Positions 1 to 10,020 of a stretch of DNA of 52,230 nucleotides are shown here, one piece after another (within the stretch, counting starts at the first letter, position 1; the number at the start of each line of letters is the position of its first letter). The stretch spans positions 1 through 52,230 of the forward strand of contig FUZG01000018.1 in NCBI GenBank assembly GCA_900168235.1, written 5' to 3'. Source of the DNA: Lachnospiraceae bacterium. GTDB taxonomy: Bacteria; Bacillota; Clostridia; Lachnospirales; Lachnospiraceae. The notes under the pieces are model-generated. The model saw nothing but the letters and a program-made list of their open reading frames with translations. It was not told the DNA's origin and did no database searches. The position numbers and the translations under genes were made by a program.

Positions 1-95
<95 letters not shown>

Positions 96-325
96 TGATC
101 CGGTTTCAAGATCAGCTAGCTTTTCGCTTCGCGTTTCTTTTTAACCGATTTACTGTCGACCAGATCGCTCTGATCTTCAGGTTCGTTTTTATTGCATTTC
201 TGAAATTTCGTTTTGAATTTTCAGGGTTGCATTGCTGTTTGTTTGTCAAGGTTCAGTTCTGTCGGACCGCTTGTTTACTAGACTTTCGAGGTGTTTCGCT
301 CGTGTCTCTCGCGGCGACATGTGAT

Positions 326-354
326 ATCTTATCATCCTATACTTTATGTGTCAA
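326..354 (-). promoter_or_regulatory. rRNA operon promoter
   Basis: On the minus strand TTGACA (354-349), a 17-base spacer and TAAGAT (331-326) lie about 230 bases upstream of the 16S 5' end. A second TTGACA (249-244) lies closer to 16S, but I see no matching -10. The stretch 96-421 otherwise holds the rRNA leader. I see no 5S gene or tRNA in it. Confidence 0.6.
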
Positions 355-421
355 CACCCTTTTTACATTTTTTTCAAAACTTTTTAAATCAGTTAGAAAT
401 ACTGCCGTCTAACAATCGAAA

Positions 422-464
422 AAATGGGATGTGCAGGGCATTTCTGCCCTTTCACATCCCATTT
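422..464 (-). terminator. groESL terminator
   Basis: A long hairpin with outer arms AAATGGGATGTG / CACATCCCATTT and inner arms AGGGCA / TGCCCT. On the minus strand it is followed by a run of T. It lies 27 bases past the groEL stop codon and separates groESL from the downstream rRNA promoter. Confidence 0.85.
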
Positions 465-490
465 ATCAGGTATCAATACCTGCTTATTTC

Positions 491-2137
<1,647 letters not shown>

Positions 2138-2161
2138 TCAGATTTATTGTTTTCTATATGA

Positions 2162-2449
2162 TCAGTCGATCACTGCAAGGATGTCGCTCTGACGAACAAT
2201 GATAACCTTTGTCTTGTCATCAAGCTCGATCTCTGTTCCTGCATACTTGGAATAGATGACCTTCTCGCCCTTCTTAACTTCCATCTTGATCTCTTTGCCG
2301 TCTACAACTCCACCAGGACCAACTTCAAGGATCTCAGCCTGCTGGGGCTTTTCCTTTTCCTTACCCGGAAGTACGATTCCGGATGCTGTTGTCTCTTCTG
2401 CTTCGATGGGCTTCAGTACTACCCTGTCTGCTAACGGTTTTAACTTCAT
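2162..2449 (-). CDS. groES: Co-chaperonin GroES
   Basis: 10-kDa co-chaperonin that caps the GroEL ring. The 95-residue protein starts MKLKPLADRVVLKPIEAEE, has the GIVLPG mobile-loop segment around residue 24, and ends VRQSDILAVID. I chose the ATG at 2449 because AAGGAGG sits 7-8 bases upstream and the length fits the family. An upstream in-frame codon would place the N-terminus inside the CIRCE operator and add 22 residues not found in GroES. First gene of the groES-groEL operon. Confidence 0.97.
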   Translation of the reverse strand: MKLKPLADRVVLKPIEAEETTASGIVLPGKEKEKPQQAEILEVGPGGVVDGKEIKMEVKKGEKVIYSKYAGTEIELDDKTKVIIVRQSDILAVID

Positions 2450-2504
2450 TTCAAAAGCCTCCTTCAGTGCTATGGTTTGCTTTAATAATGCCTTTTTTGT
2501 TTTA

Positions 2505-2531
2505 CTAGCACTCATTTAGCACGAGTGCTAA
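2505..2531 (-). promoter_or_regulatory. CIRCE operator (HrcA binding site)
   Basis: Minus-strand arms TTAGCACTC and GAGTGCTAG are separated by 9 bases. This matches the CIRCE consensus TTAGCACTC-N9-GAGTGCTAA except for the last base. It lies between the promoter and groES, as expected for HrcA repression of the heat-shock operon. Confidence 0.95.
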
Positions 2532-2542
2532 TCACAGTTGAT

Positions 2543-2571
2543 ATAATACTTTTATCTGGTCATCGAATCAA
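2543..2571 (-). promoter_or_regulatory. groESL promoter
   Basis: Minus strand TTGATT (2571-2566), 17-base spacer, TATTAT (2548-2543). The predicted transcription start is about 10 bases before CIRCE, so bound HrcA would block initiation. Confidence 0.75.
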
Positions 2572-2675
2572 CTGTGTGGATCATCTGTATTCTCATTTTA
2601 TTATTAGTTTATCTCTTTTATTCTCTATTATACTCTTTTTAGATTTATCCAAATCATATTTATGTTTTTTGCGCA

Positions 2676-2719
2676 AAAATTTGCCGTGCAGACAGCTACG
2701 ATCTGCACGGCAATTTTTT
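2676..2719. terminator. Terminator after the DUF819 gene
   Basis: Perfect 12-bp inverted repeat TTGCCGTGCAGA / TCTGCACGGCAA with a 9-base loop and T-runs on both sides, so it can act in either direction. It ends the minus-strand DUF819 transcript and insulates groESL. Confidence 0.88.
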
Positions 2720-2740
2720 GTATTACAATTTTCTGTTACT

Positions 2741-3904
2741 CTATGCAAAAATCTGCATAAGGTGCGCTGTCAGGATTCCAAGAGGTGTTCCGATGACATA
2801 TCCTAAGAGCGCCATTAGGATACCTACCGGGATCAGGGAACCTGAGTATGTTCCTGCAAGTACGGGAGCCGATGCGGTTCCTCCGATATTTGCGAGGGAT
2901 GCAACTGCCGCTGTAAACATGTCGATCTTCAGAAGCTTTGAGAGAAGGAGCATGAGTACGCAGTGGATAGCGAGGATTATGAATCCTGTAAGAATCCATG
3001 CAGGAGCATCGCCGAGTTCTAAGAGGGATGCGCGGGATGCAAGAAGTGCTACTACGCTGTACAGAAGGAGATTTGATACTTCTGCGGAACCGGCTGTTTT
3101 TCCGAGAGGTGATACAGCTCCGATAAGTCCAAGGATCGTGATGAAAAGGATAGTCCAGGTTGCCTTATCAAGGAAAGGTGCAGCACCATTTATGGCCACA
3201 CCGACATTCTGTCCGATAGTGGATACTACAAGCGCAGTACCTATGAGAAGAAGCAGACTCTGGAATGTTACAGGACTTGTATTGAGCTTTGCTTCATCTT
3301 CCAGACGGTTTGATACTTCATCGAGTACCGTTGTGTCTGCATTTGTCCACTTATTAAACTTGGGTGCGAGATTTATTGCCCAGAGCAGGAACATTACCCA
3401 GATCGAGTAATCTATAGAGTCGATAACGAGCGCGTAACCCATGTCAGCCTCGGAGATATTGAGCGCTGCCTGAACAGCTACCATATTTCCGGAACCGCCG
3501 AGCCATGAACCGCAAAGTGCGCCGAGTCCCATCCACGCATCAGCTCCGATAAATCCTTTCATGATAATGAATGCAACGACAAATCCGATGACTATCGTTA
3601 CTGATGCTGAAAAGAATCCTATCAGCATTTTGGGACCGAGCTTTATAACTTTACGAATGTCACATCGAAGGAGCATCGTAAATACCATTGCGTAGGTCAG
3701 TGAATTTTTTAATGCACTGTACGCCGGCTTCGTTGCTTCCATATCCCATATACTGAGTGTGCAGAGGAGCATGGATATAAGGTAGAGAAGTACAACTGCG
3801 GGAATAAAACGGAAGATCTTCCACCCTGTCTTTTTTTCAAGCGTCACCAACACTGCCGCAAGAAAGATCAGGACTGCTACATAGGTAAAACCATCAGTAA
3901 TCAT
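2741..3904 (-). CDS. DUF819 family multi-pass membrane protein
   Basis: A 387-residue, very hydrophobic protein of the DUF819 (YjcL-like) family, with about 10 predicted membrane segments. Glycine-rich motifs include GALCGSWLGGSGNMVAVQ near residue 130 and ASLANIGGTASAPVLAG near residue 335, arranged like the two pseudo-symmetric halves of a secondary transporter. The family has no settled function. It is divergent from a dipeptide epimerase and close to a dipeptidase, so transport of dipeptides or muropeptide fragments is a reasonable guess, but inferred from neighbours only. The start has a GGGGG-type ribosome binding site. It has its own promoter and terminator. Confidence 0.85.
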   Translation of the reverse strand: MITDGFTYVAVLIFLAAVLVTLEKKTGWKIFRFIPAVVLLYLISMLLCTLSIWDMEATKPAYSALKNSLTYAMVFTMLLRCDIRKVIKLGPKMLIGFFSASVTIVIGFVVAFIIMKGFIGADAWMGLGALCGSWLGGSGNMVAVQAALNISEADMGYALVIDSIDYSIWVMFLLWAINLAPKFNKWTNADTTVLDEVSNRLEDEAKLNTSPVTFQSLLLLIGTALVVSTIGQNVGVAINGAAPFLDKATWTILFITILGLIGAVSPLGKTAGSAEVSNLLLYSVVALLASRASLLELGDAPAWILTGFIILAIHCVLMLLLSKLLKIDMFTAAVASLANIGGTASAPVLAGTYSGSLIPVGILMALLGYVIGTPLGILTAHLMQIFA

Positions 3905-3982
3905 AAAAAACCCCCTTTTTAATTGTTTTGATCTCAGGACTTCTCTACTCCTTTACGTTGAAGTCTTAAAATCGTTTTTAAA

Positions 3983-4011
3983 ATTATACAATAACACTGA
4001 CGTTCCTACAA
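3983..4011 (-). promoter_or_regulatory. Promoter of the DUF819 gene
   Basis: Minus strand TTGTAG (4011-4006), 17 bases, perfect TATAAT (3988-3983). The roughly 70-base leader contains a 6-bp GACTTC/GAAGTC hairpin. The divergent epimerase promoter must lie in the same 166-base gap, but I cannot point to clear boxes for it. Confidence 0.7.
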
Positions 4012-4070
4012 CGAATCATGGTAAACTTGTTGCATAGGATATGTACAAAAAATTACAGGGAGGGTTATGC

Positions 4071-5165
4071 ATGAAGATCACTGAAGTGAAACTTGGCAGG
4101 ATTTCTGTCCCGCTCCGTGTTCCATTTAAGACTGCTCTGAGAAGAGTTGACAGCGTGGAAGACATCATTGTAGAGATCGTCACGGATACCGGACACAAAG
4201 GATACGGAGAAGCTCCTCCGACCGGAGTCATTACCGGAGACACAATAGGCGCGATCGTCGGCGCGATCCGCGATCACATTGCTCCAAAGATCACCGGTCT
4301 CGATATTTTGGATCTTGAAGATGTTCTCCAGACGATCCAGAAATCCATCGTTCATAACTCTTCTGCAAAAGCTGCAGTAGATATGGCAGTTTATGATCTT
4401 TATGGCCAGTACTACAATATTCCTGTTTATAAGCTTTTCGGCGGTGCGAGAAAGTCTATCAGCACGGACATCACCATCAGCGTAAATGATCCTGATGTCA
4501 TGGCCATAGATGCTTCAGATGCGGTAAAACGCGGATATGATACTCTTAAAGTCAAAGTCGGCGCAGATACATCTCTTGATGTTGAGCGTCTGTCCAAGGT
4601 CCGTTACGCTGTCGGAAAAGACGTACGCATCAGGATCGACGCAAATCAGGCATGGTCTCCAAAGGAGGCTGTACGGATACTCAGCAATATGTGGAGCAGG
4701 GGTCTTGATATCGAACTTGTGGAACAGCCTGTCAAGGCAGGAGATATTGATGGACTAAAATTTGTAACCGAAAACAGTCCTGTTCCTGTACTTGCGGACG
4801 AATCAGTTTTCTCTCCTGAGGATGCCCTAAAGATCATGCATATGCACGCTGCTGACATGATTAATATAAAGCTCATGAAGTGCGGCGGACTTTATAATGC
4901 TCTGAAGATCATATCTGCCGCGGAAGTTTACGGCGTTGAATGTATGCTGGGATGCATGCTCGAAGCCAAGGTTTCCGTAAATGCAGCTGTCGAGCTTGCA
5001 TGTGCAAAAAAGATCATCACACGGATAGATCTGGACGGACCTGTTCTCTGCTCAGAAGATCCGATAATCGGCGGTGCTGTTTTCAATGAAAAAGAGATCA
5101 CCGTCTCCGACGAACCCGGAATGGGAATAAAGGGATTTGAAAGAGGACGACTCATATATATTTAA
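4071..5165 (+). CDS. ykfB: Dipeptide epimerase (L-Ala-D/L-Glu epimerase-like, enolase superfamily)
   Basis: A 364-residue muconate-lactonizing subgroup enolase-superfamily enzyme. Members of this clade interconvert L-Ala-D-Glu and L-Ala-L-Glu in murein peptide recycling, or act on related dipeptides. Seen: the KxK catalytic pair at K160/K162 (LKVKVG), metal ligands D190 (RIDANQAW), E218 (ELVEQP) and D243 (LADES), and the opposite-face lysine near 267 (INIKLMKCGG). The start at 4071 is chosen because GGAGGG lies 6 bases upstream. An earlier ATG at 4041 has none. It is the only protein gene on the plus strand, divergent from DUF819 and convergent with pepD. The exact dipeptide specificity cannot be read from sequence. 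Confidence 0.9.
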   Translation: MKITEVKLGRISVPLRVPFKTALRRVDSVEDIIVEIVTDTGHKGYGEAPPTGVITGDTIGAIVGAIRDHIAPKITGLDILDLEDVLQTIQKSIVHNSSAKAAVDMAVYDLYGQYYNIPVYKLFGGARKSISTDITISVNDPDVMAIDASDAVKRGYDTLKVKVGADTSLDVERLSKVRYAVGKDVRIRIDANQAWSPKEAVRILSNMWSRGLDIELVEQPVKAGDIDGLKFVTENSPVPVLADESVFSPEDALKIMHMHAADMINIKLMKCGGLYNALKIISAAEVYGVECMLGCMLEAKVSVNAAVELACAKKIITRIDLDGPVLCSEDPIIGGAVFNEKEITVSDEPGMGIKGFERGRLIYI

Positions 5166-5180
5166 TAATATGAACATTTA

Positions 5181-5225
5181 AAAGAACTGACGCTGTTTGT
5201 TTACACAAACGCACCAGTTCTTTTT
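5181..5225. terminator. Bidirectional terminator between epimerase and pepD
   Basis: AAAGAACTG / CAGTTCTTT outer arms enclose an inner GTTTGT/ACAAAC stem, with A-rich and T-rich flanks. It sits in the 79-base gap between two convergent genes and can serve both. Confidence 0.85.
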
Positions 5226-5244
5226 ATTGCTGCTTATTTATTTC

Positions 5245-6693
5245 TCAATCTTTTACTGCGAGTACTTTCAGAATGAAGTCCCATACTCTCTTTGTTGAAG
5301 AAATGCTGAGTGTTTCTTCCGGTGTATGAACGCCTGACATCTGCGGTCCGAAAGATACTGCATCGATGCCATCAAGCTTATCAGAGAAAAGTCCGCACTC
5401 TACGCCTGCATGGATTCCCTGTACGATAGGTGTCTTGCCATACATTTCTGTCCAGATACGAACCATATCATCACGAAGCTTAGAATCTTTTCTATACTCC
5501 CATGCAGGATATGCACCCTCAAAGGAATACTCAGCGCCCTCATGCTCGATGATTCGCTTCATTCGTCCGATAAGAAATTCTTTTGCTGAATTTACACTGG
5601 ATCTTACTGCATAACGGTAATGTACAAATTTTTCCTCAGTGCCCATAACACCCAGATTAAGACTTGTCTCTACCATGTTTTCTACATCAGCGCTCATTGC
5701 CTGAACACCGTTGGGAAGTGCGAAAAGGAGTGACAGTGCTGAATCAAGGGATTCTGCTGTGAGAACTTCTGCTGAAGACTCACCCTTCTCTGTAATAACG
5801 ATGTTGAAGGAAGGATCCTGTACAGAAAATTCATCCTTTATCTTTTCTGCTTCTGCCTCGGCTGCAGCGCGGAAGTCAGAAATCTGATCTGCAGGAACGA
5901 TGAAGTCAAGCTCAGACGCACGCGGGATCGCATTATCCTTTGATCCGCCCTTCATTCCTATAAGTGCTGCACCTGTCTTTTCTGTAACTGCTGCAGCAAC
6001 TCTTCCTGCCATGATATTTGCATTTGCGCCGCCAAGAATGATCTGGATGCCGGAATGTCCGCCTGTGAAGCCCTTGAGATCTACATGAACAGCTACACCG
6101 CTCTTTGTTTCTCTCTTTATCTCGAGCTTGCTGTCTACTCTTCCGCCACCGGCACAGCTTGTGAGGAAGATTCCTTCATCCTCGGAATCCATGTTCAGCA
6201 TACGGCGGTTTTTAAGTCCGGAGAGATCAATGTGGCTTGCGCCCTCCATTCCTGTTTCTTCGGAAACAGTGAAGACTGCCTCAATAGAAGGATGCGGGAT
6301 ATCATCAGAATCCATGATCGCCAGAGCATATGCTATAGCTATACCGTCATCTCCTCCAAGAGTTGTTCCCTTTGCTGTAACGTTGTCACCAACGATCTCA
6401 AGCTGAAGACCTTCTTTATCCATATCGATAGTGCATGTGTCTTCTTTTTCATTTACCATGTCCAGGTGTCCCTGAAGGATCACTCCCGGAACGTTTTCAT
6501 AACCCGGAGTTGCCGGACACTTGATGATAACGTCATAAAGATCGTCCTGCTCTACTTCAAGTCCGCGGTCCTTTGCGAACTTTACGCAGTAATCGCTTAT
6601 TGCTTTCTCATTATATGATCCGTGAGGGATCTGTGTAATATCCTCGAAAAACTGAAATACTTTCTTTGGTTCGAGATTTTCAAGTACTCTCAT
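5245..6693 (-). CDS. pepD: Aminoacyl-histidine dipeptidase (Xaa-His dipeptidase, M20 family)
   Basis: A 482-residue cytoplasmic zinc dipeptidase of the PepD/carnosinase-like M20 family, the usual size. Seen: HLDMV with H76 and D78, the bridging Asp in GGDDG (115-116), the catalytic Glu pair EETG (145-146), NMDSEDEG, and a C-terminal GIHAGVECGLF metal-binding motif. It cleaves a broad range of dipeptides, classically those with C-terminal His. The start has GGAGG 7 bases upstream. Convergent with the epimerase and near the DUF819 gene, which fits a peptide-use neighbourhood. Confidence 0.95.
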   Translation of the reverse strand: MRVLENLEPKKVFQFFEDITQIPHGSYNEKAISDYCVKFAKDRGLEVEQDDLYDVIIKCPATPGYENVPGVILQGHLDMVNEKEDTCTIDMDKEGLQLEIVGDNVTAKGTTLGGDDGIAIAYALAIMDSDDIPHPSIEAVFTVSEETGMEGASHIDLSGLKNRRMLNMDSEDEGIFLTSCAGGGRVDSKLEIKRETKSGVAVHVDLKGFTGGHSGIQIILGGANANIMAGRVAAAVTEKTGAALIGMKGGSKDNAIPRASELDFIVPADQISDFRAAAEAEAEKIKDEFSVQDPSFNIVITEKGESSAEVLTAESLDSALSLLFALPNGVQAMSADVENMVETSLNLGVMGTEEKFVHYRYAVRSSVNSAKEFLIGRMKRIIEHEGAEYSFEGAYPAWEYRKDSKLRDDMVRIWTEMYGKTPIVQGIHAGVECGLFSDKLDGIDAVSFGPQMSGVHTPEETLSISSTKRVWDFILKVLAVKD

Positions 6694-6724
6694 CTGATTG
6701 CCTCCATATATTCATTGGTCACAA

Positions 6725-6760
6725 GGAAGAAAACAGATCCGCTTTTCAACAGATCTGTTC
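6725..6760 (-). terminator. Terminator after the TPR gene
   Basis: AACAGATC / GATCTGTT stem (8 bp) followed by TTCTT on the minus strand. It lies between the TPR gene stop and pepD. Confidence 0.6.
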
Positions 6761-6778
6761 CCCCTGAGTTTCATTATA

Positions 6779-8362
6779 TCACTGTCCTGCAGCCTGCTGT
6801 TGTTGCTGCTGAGCTGCCGCAGCCGCTGCGGCTTCCTGTGCCTGCTGAAGTGCCTGCGCCTGAAGCGCTGCCTGAAGTGCCGCCTGCTGCGCCGCTTCAT
6901 CAGCTGCATTATTCTGACCGGTCGTATCCGCAGTATTTCCCTCTTCAGGAGAAGCCTTACTATCGTCTTCCTCACCCTTATCCAGGAATCTCTGAGCCTT
7001 GGACTTGAATGATGAGTTCGGGAAATCCGAGATCAAACGGTTAAACAACTCTGTTGCTTTATCTTTATTATCACTCTTCAGATAACTCTGAGCGAGATAG
7101 TAAAGTGCTGAATCGCTTTCCTGATCAAGATCATATGCTCTTGTCAGATTTTCTATAGCTCCTGCGTAATCACCATCATTATACTGATCGATACCTGATG
7201 ACAGATACTGCTCTGCCGCTTTCGCAGATACATTGCTGTCAAGGAACTTATACAGTCCCAGGAACTGCTCCGATACCTGATTGCCGCTGGTCGTCTGGAT
7301 CTGTTCCAGATAACTTGCTGCGGTAAGCGCATCCTCCGGATCGTTTATATAACTCTGGGCTGCCTGCAGAAGGTAATTATAATCCTGCATGACACCGCTT
7401 GAGCCTGTATATTCCTCAAGAGAGAGCTGTGCTTCATCATTTGACTGCTGAAGGGATTCTATCTGACGGTTCAGATCATCCATATCCGCAGATTTTGTGG
7501 TAAGCTCTTCTGAAACATTTTTCAGATGATCATTTATGTCTGATTTTGCAGACTGTATCCTTGCGGGAAGGACCAGGAACCACATAACCGCTATTCCAAG
7601 CGCCAGTCCTATAAGGATATTAACGATGGTCTGACGGCCTGTTCTCTCCGGACCATTAAGCGGCTGGATTATGGTCTCGTTTCCGCTCTGATATGTGATG
7701 GCTTCCTCACGCTTTTTAAGAGGTTTGCCTGTCTTTGCTTCTCTTTCAGCAATCTCCTGCTTTGCTTCCTGAAGATATGTACGTACCGCAGTATTTCCGC
7801 TGTCTATCTGGATCGCACGCTCAAGTATCTTCTTTGCCTTCATGTACTCTTTATTGTGGATATAAATGAGTCCGAGAAGCTGGTAAGCCACCATCAGGTT
7901 TCCGTTAAGCGAGAGAACTTTTTTAAGCTGGATCACTGCAAGATCAAGATCTCCCCTTTTCGCATATGAAAGAGCCTGATTATATTTCTTTACCGCCTGA
8001 TTTACTGAATTAAGACGGGTCTGATTGTTCTGAACGTCATTAATGAAATCATCCGCAATATTTTTTCTGGGACGGATGCTCTTGGAAATGATCCATTCCG
8101 AAAGAGCTGACACTACTTCGCCCATCTCAAAATAAACAAGTCCCAGAAGATTTCTTGCCGGAATATTATTTTTATTACATTTCAGACTTTGACGAAGGCA
8201 CTCTGCCGCGCCGCTAAGATCCCTGATCCTCGCTCTTTCCAGACCTTCATTATAGTAAGTATTGGAAAGTCGGATTATTCTCTTGTAAACCCCGACATCT
8301 GCGCCGCAGGCTGTGCAAAAATCATCCTCTGATAATGTACATCCGCAGTTATAGCATTTCAT
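6779..8362 (-). CDS. Zinc-ribbon, TPR-repeat membrane protein with Gln/Ala-rich tail
   Basis: 527 residues, not a named family. Order seen: an N-terminal zinc ribbon (CYNCGC...CTACG, residues 3-19); TPR-like helical repeats over about residues 30-210; one membrane segment around 245-265 (IVNILIGLALGIAVMWFLVL); a coiled-coil-like stretch rich in Gln/Glu/Asp (about 270-310); more TPR repeats (about 385-460); then a low-complexity tail of acidic residues followed by Ala/Gln runs. The layout suggests a cytoplasmic zinc-ribbon/TPR half and an extracytoplasmic TPR half, a scaffold or envelope-assembly factor. Downstream of the FapA-like and 49-residue genes, probably one operon. Function unknown. 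Confidence 0.85.
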   Translation of the reverse strand: MKCYNCGCTLSEDDFCTACGADVGVYKRIIRLSNTYYNEGLERARIRDLSGAAECLRQSLKCNKNNIPARNLLGLVYFEMGEVVSALSEWIISKSIRPRKNIADDFINDVQNNQTRLNSVNQAVKKYNQALSYAKRGDLDLAVIQLKKVLSLNGNLMVAYQLLGLIYIHNKEYMKAKKILERAIQIDSGNTAVRTYLQEAKQEIAEREAKTGKPLKKREEAITYQSGNETIIQPLNGPERTGRQTIVNILIGLALGIAVMWFLVLPARIQSAKSDINDHLKNVSEELTTKSADMDDLNRQIESLQQSNDEAQLSLEEYTGSSGVMQDYNYLLQAAQSYINDPEDALTAASYLEQIQTTSGNQVSEQFLGLYKFLDSNVSAKAAEQYLSSGIDQYNDGDYAGAIENLTRAYDLDQESDSALYYLAQSYLKSDNKDKATELFNRLISDFPNSSFKSKAQRFLDKGEEDDSKASPEEGNTADTTGQNNAADEAAQQAALQAALQAQALQQAQEAAAAAAAQQQQQQAAGQ

Positions 8363-8395
8363 CTGTCATCACCTGTTATCCTGAATTTTTGACTA

Positions 8396-8545
8396 TTAAT
8401 CATCTTTATCTTTTGACTTAACACTAAGCATGGAAAAAAGAAGATCCATCATATCAGTAACATCATGATTGTGAATTGCTTCTTCTGCGTCTTCTACTTC
8501 CAGTGATGGATGAAATTTTTTAAGTTCCTCTTCAAAATCTATCAT
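8396..8545 (-). CDS. Small acidic protein, 49 residues, unknown function
   Basis: An uninterrupted 50-codon frame begins MIDFEEELKKFHPSLEVEDA and ends SKDKDD. AAAGGT precedes the ATG by about 6 bases. It fills the gap between the FapA-like gene (14 bases upstream) and the TPR gene, in the same direction, which is the spacing of a real operon member. Composition is acidic with one amphipathic helix (ITDMMDLLFSMLSV-like region near residues 30-42). No recognised family and no signal peptide or membrane segment. Confidence 0.7.
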   Translation of the reverse strand: MIDFEEELKKFHPSLEVEDAEEAIHNHDVTDMMDLLFSMLSVKSKDKDD

Positions 8546-8559
8546 AATGACCTTTCTGT

Positions 8560-9972
8560 TTATCGCTCATTGAACGGACGAGGGAGCAGATTTCCATTAT
8601 CGTCCATGAAGAACTGCACCGATGTTCTGTCTATATCAACAAAGTACTGCTGATCTCCCATGTAGATCATTACTCCGGAATATGCTTTGCCCCGGGCGAT
8701 GACCCGTACATTTTCAGCACGGTCTCTCAGATCATCGAAATCCATGATCTTCTGACGGAGATTTGTAACCTCTGCCTTTATTTCAATCTTTTCACGCATG
8801 AGATTTTTGCGCTCTGCCATGGTCAATTCATCTGCTATTCCCGTTCGGACATCACGTTCAATCTCATCCAGTCTGGTAGATACTTCTTTCAGACGGTCGC
8901 TTATTTCTTTTTCCTGTTTACACAGATCCTGATACTGGTTTTCCATATTATCGCTGATACCAACGTAAATACGGGTCTGGAGTCCTACGTCATTTCCAAG
9001 GTAAACGCTGTCGATTCCCTGGATCGCACGGCACAGACCGCCGACTATGGCACCGAAACCACCGGTTGCAGTTACCATTCCGTTGACCAAAAGCTTTGAA
9101 GCGATTATATGGTTGGCAGATACGTTTCCGCCTGCCTCTACTGTCGTATACTCGATAAATCCTGCAAGCAGGTCACCATTACATTTTACGACAGCAGTAC
9201 CGTTTCCGAGTATTCCGCCCTTTACAATGATATCTTCTCCGGCTGTTATCGATGCACCGTGAAAGATACCATCAATAGTCACGCTCTTTGTTGCCGTGAT
9301 ATTGATTCCGGAACGGACGGTACCATGAATAACAACGTCTCCCTTGAACGTAATGTCGCCGAAGACGTTATTTATATCCTGATTGTACTCTTTTAATCCG
9401 ATAACACTGAGCTTTGTATTGGTACGCTCTATCCTGCCATCCATGGTGGCAGTATAGGTCTGTGTTTCAGAATCGAATGTGCATCCTGCCGTAAGGAATG
9501 GTCTTAGTTCCTTTACGCGCTTTGGCGGTATCACTTTACCCTTTACAGTGATACCTGTCTCACCCTGAACCGCAGGGTGATAAACAGCGAGCTTGTCACC
9601 GTTATTTACACACTCAATGACATTAACACTGGTATAATCCACAGATCCGTCTTCACGAATCTGCGGCCGGCGGGTCTTGGGATCTGATGTATCAAAAAAA
9701 TACTCATAGTATCCATCCTGCCCCGGGACAGCCGGCTTTCCTTCAGCAACGAGCTCTTCCCGATTATACAGATGTTTCTTTGCCATCGCAGCAAGGCGGG
9801 AACTGTCTATGCCGTCAGTTATCCCCGCTTCCTCCAGGAGTCCAAGAAGATCATCCTTGGTATACTCCTTGCCTTTTTCCGGAGGCACAAGAGTCAGATA
9901 CGCCTTCATTTCGCTGTCTCTTATGACAACGCGGCTTTCCGGTTTTTTCTGCTCTTCACGTTCTTCTGCCAT
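8560..9972 (-). CDS. FapA / DUF342 family protein
   Basis: A 470-residue protein of the DUF342 (flagellar-assembly-A-like) family. The N-terminal third is an α/β region. The middle (about 195-320) is a Gly/Val/Ile-rich parallel β-helix-like repeat (GDVVIHGTVRSG, GGNVSANHIIAS), as in polymer-forming cytoskeletal proteins. It is followed by a coiled coil (about 340-425, KEISDRLKEVSTRLDEIERD). Members occur next to flagellar, sporulation or cell-surface genes. The biochemical role is not established. The start has GGGGG 7 bases upstream. Downstream of valS by 48 bases and upstream of the small and TPR genes. Confidence 0.85.
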   Translation of the reverse strand: MAEEREEQKKPESRVVIRDSEMKAYLTLVPPEKGKEYTKDDLLGLLEEAGITDGIDSSRLAAMAKKHLYNREELVAEGKPAVPGQDGYYEYFFDTSDPKTRRPQIREDGSVDYTSVNVIECVNNGDKLAVYHPAVQGETGITVKGKVIPPKRVKELRPFLTAGCTFDSETQTYTATMDGRIERTNTKLSVIGLKEYNQDINNVFGDITFKGDVVIHGTVRSGINITATKSVTIDGIFHGASITAGEDIIVKGGILGNGTAVVKCNGDLLAGFIEYTTVEAGGNVSANHIIASKLLVNGMVTATGGFGAIVGGLCRAIQGIDSVYLGNDVGLQTRIYVGISDNMENQYQDLCKQEKEISDRLKEVSTRLDEIERDVRTGIADELTMAERKNLMREKIEIKAEVTNLRQKIMDFDDLRDRAENVRVIARGKAYSGVMIYMGDQQYFVDIDRTSVQFFMDDNGNLLPRPFNER

Positions 9973-10020
9973 AACTGTAACCCCCTGTATGAAATATTTA
10001 TACCCCAGTTCTGACTAATA

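Noticed and set aside
96-421. 5S rRNA or tRNA gene upstream of 16S
   Set aside because: I looked for the conserved 5S core and for tRNA arms and found neither. Only promoter and leader features are present.
2450-2515. Longer GroES with 22 extra N-terminal residues
   Set aside because: It would start inside the CIRCE operator. The ATG at 2449 has a perfect ribosome binding site and the normal length.
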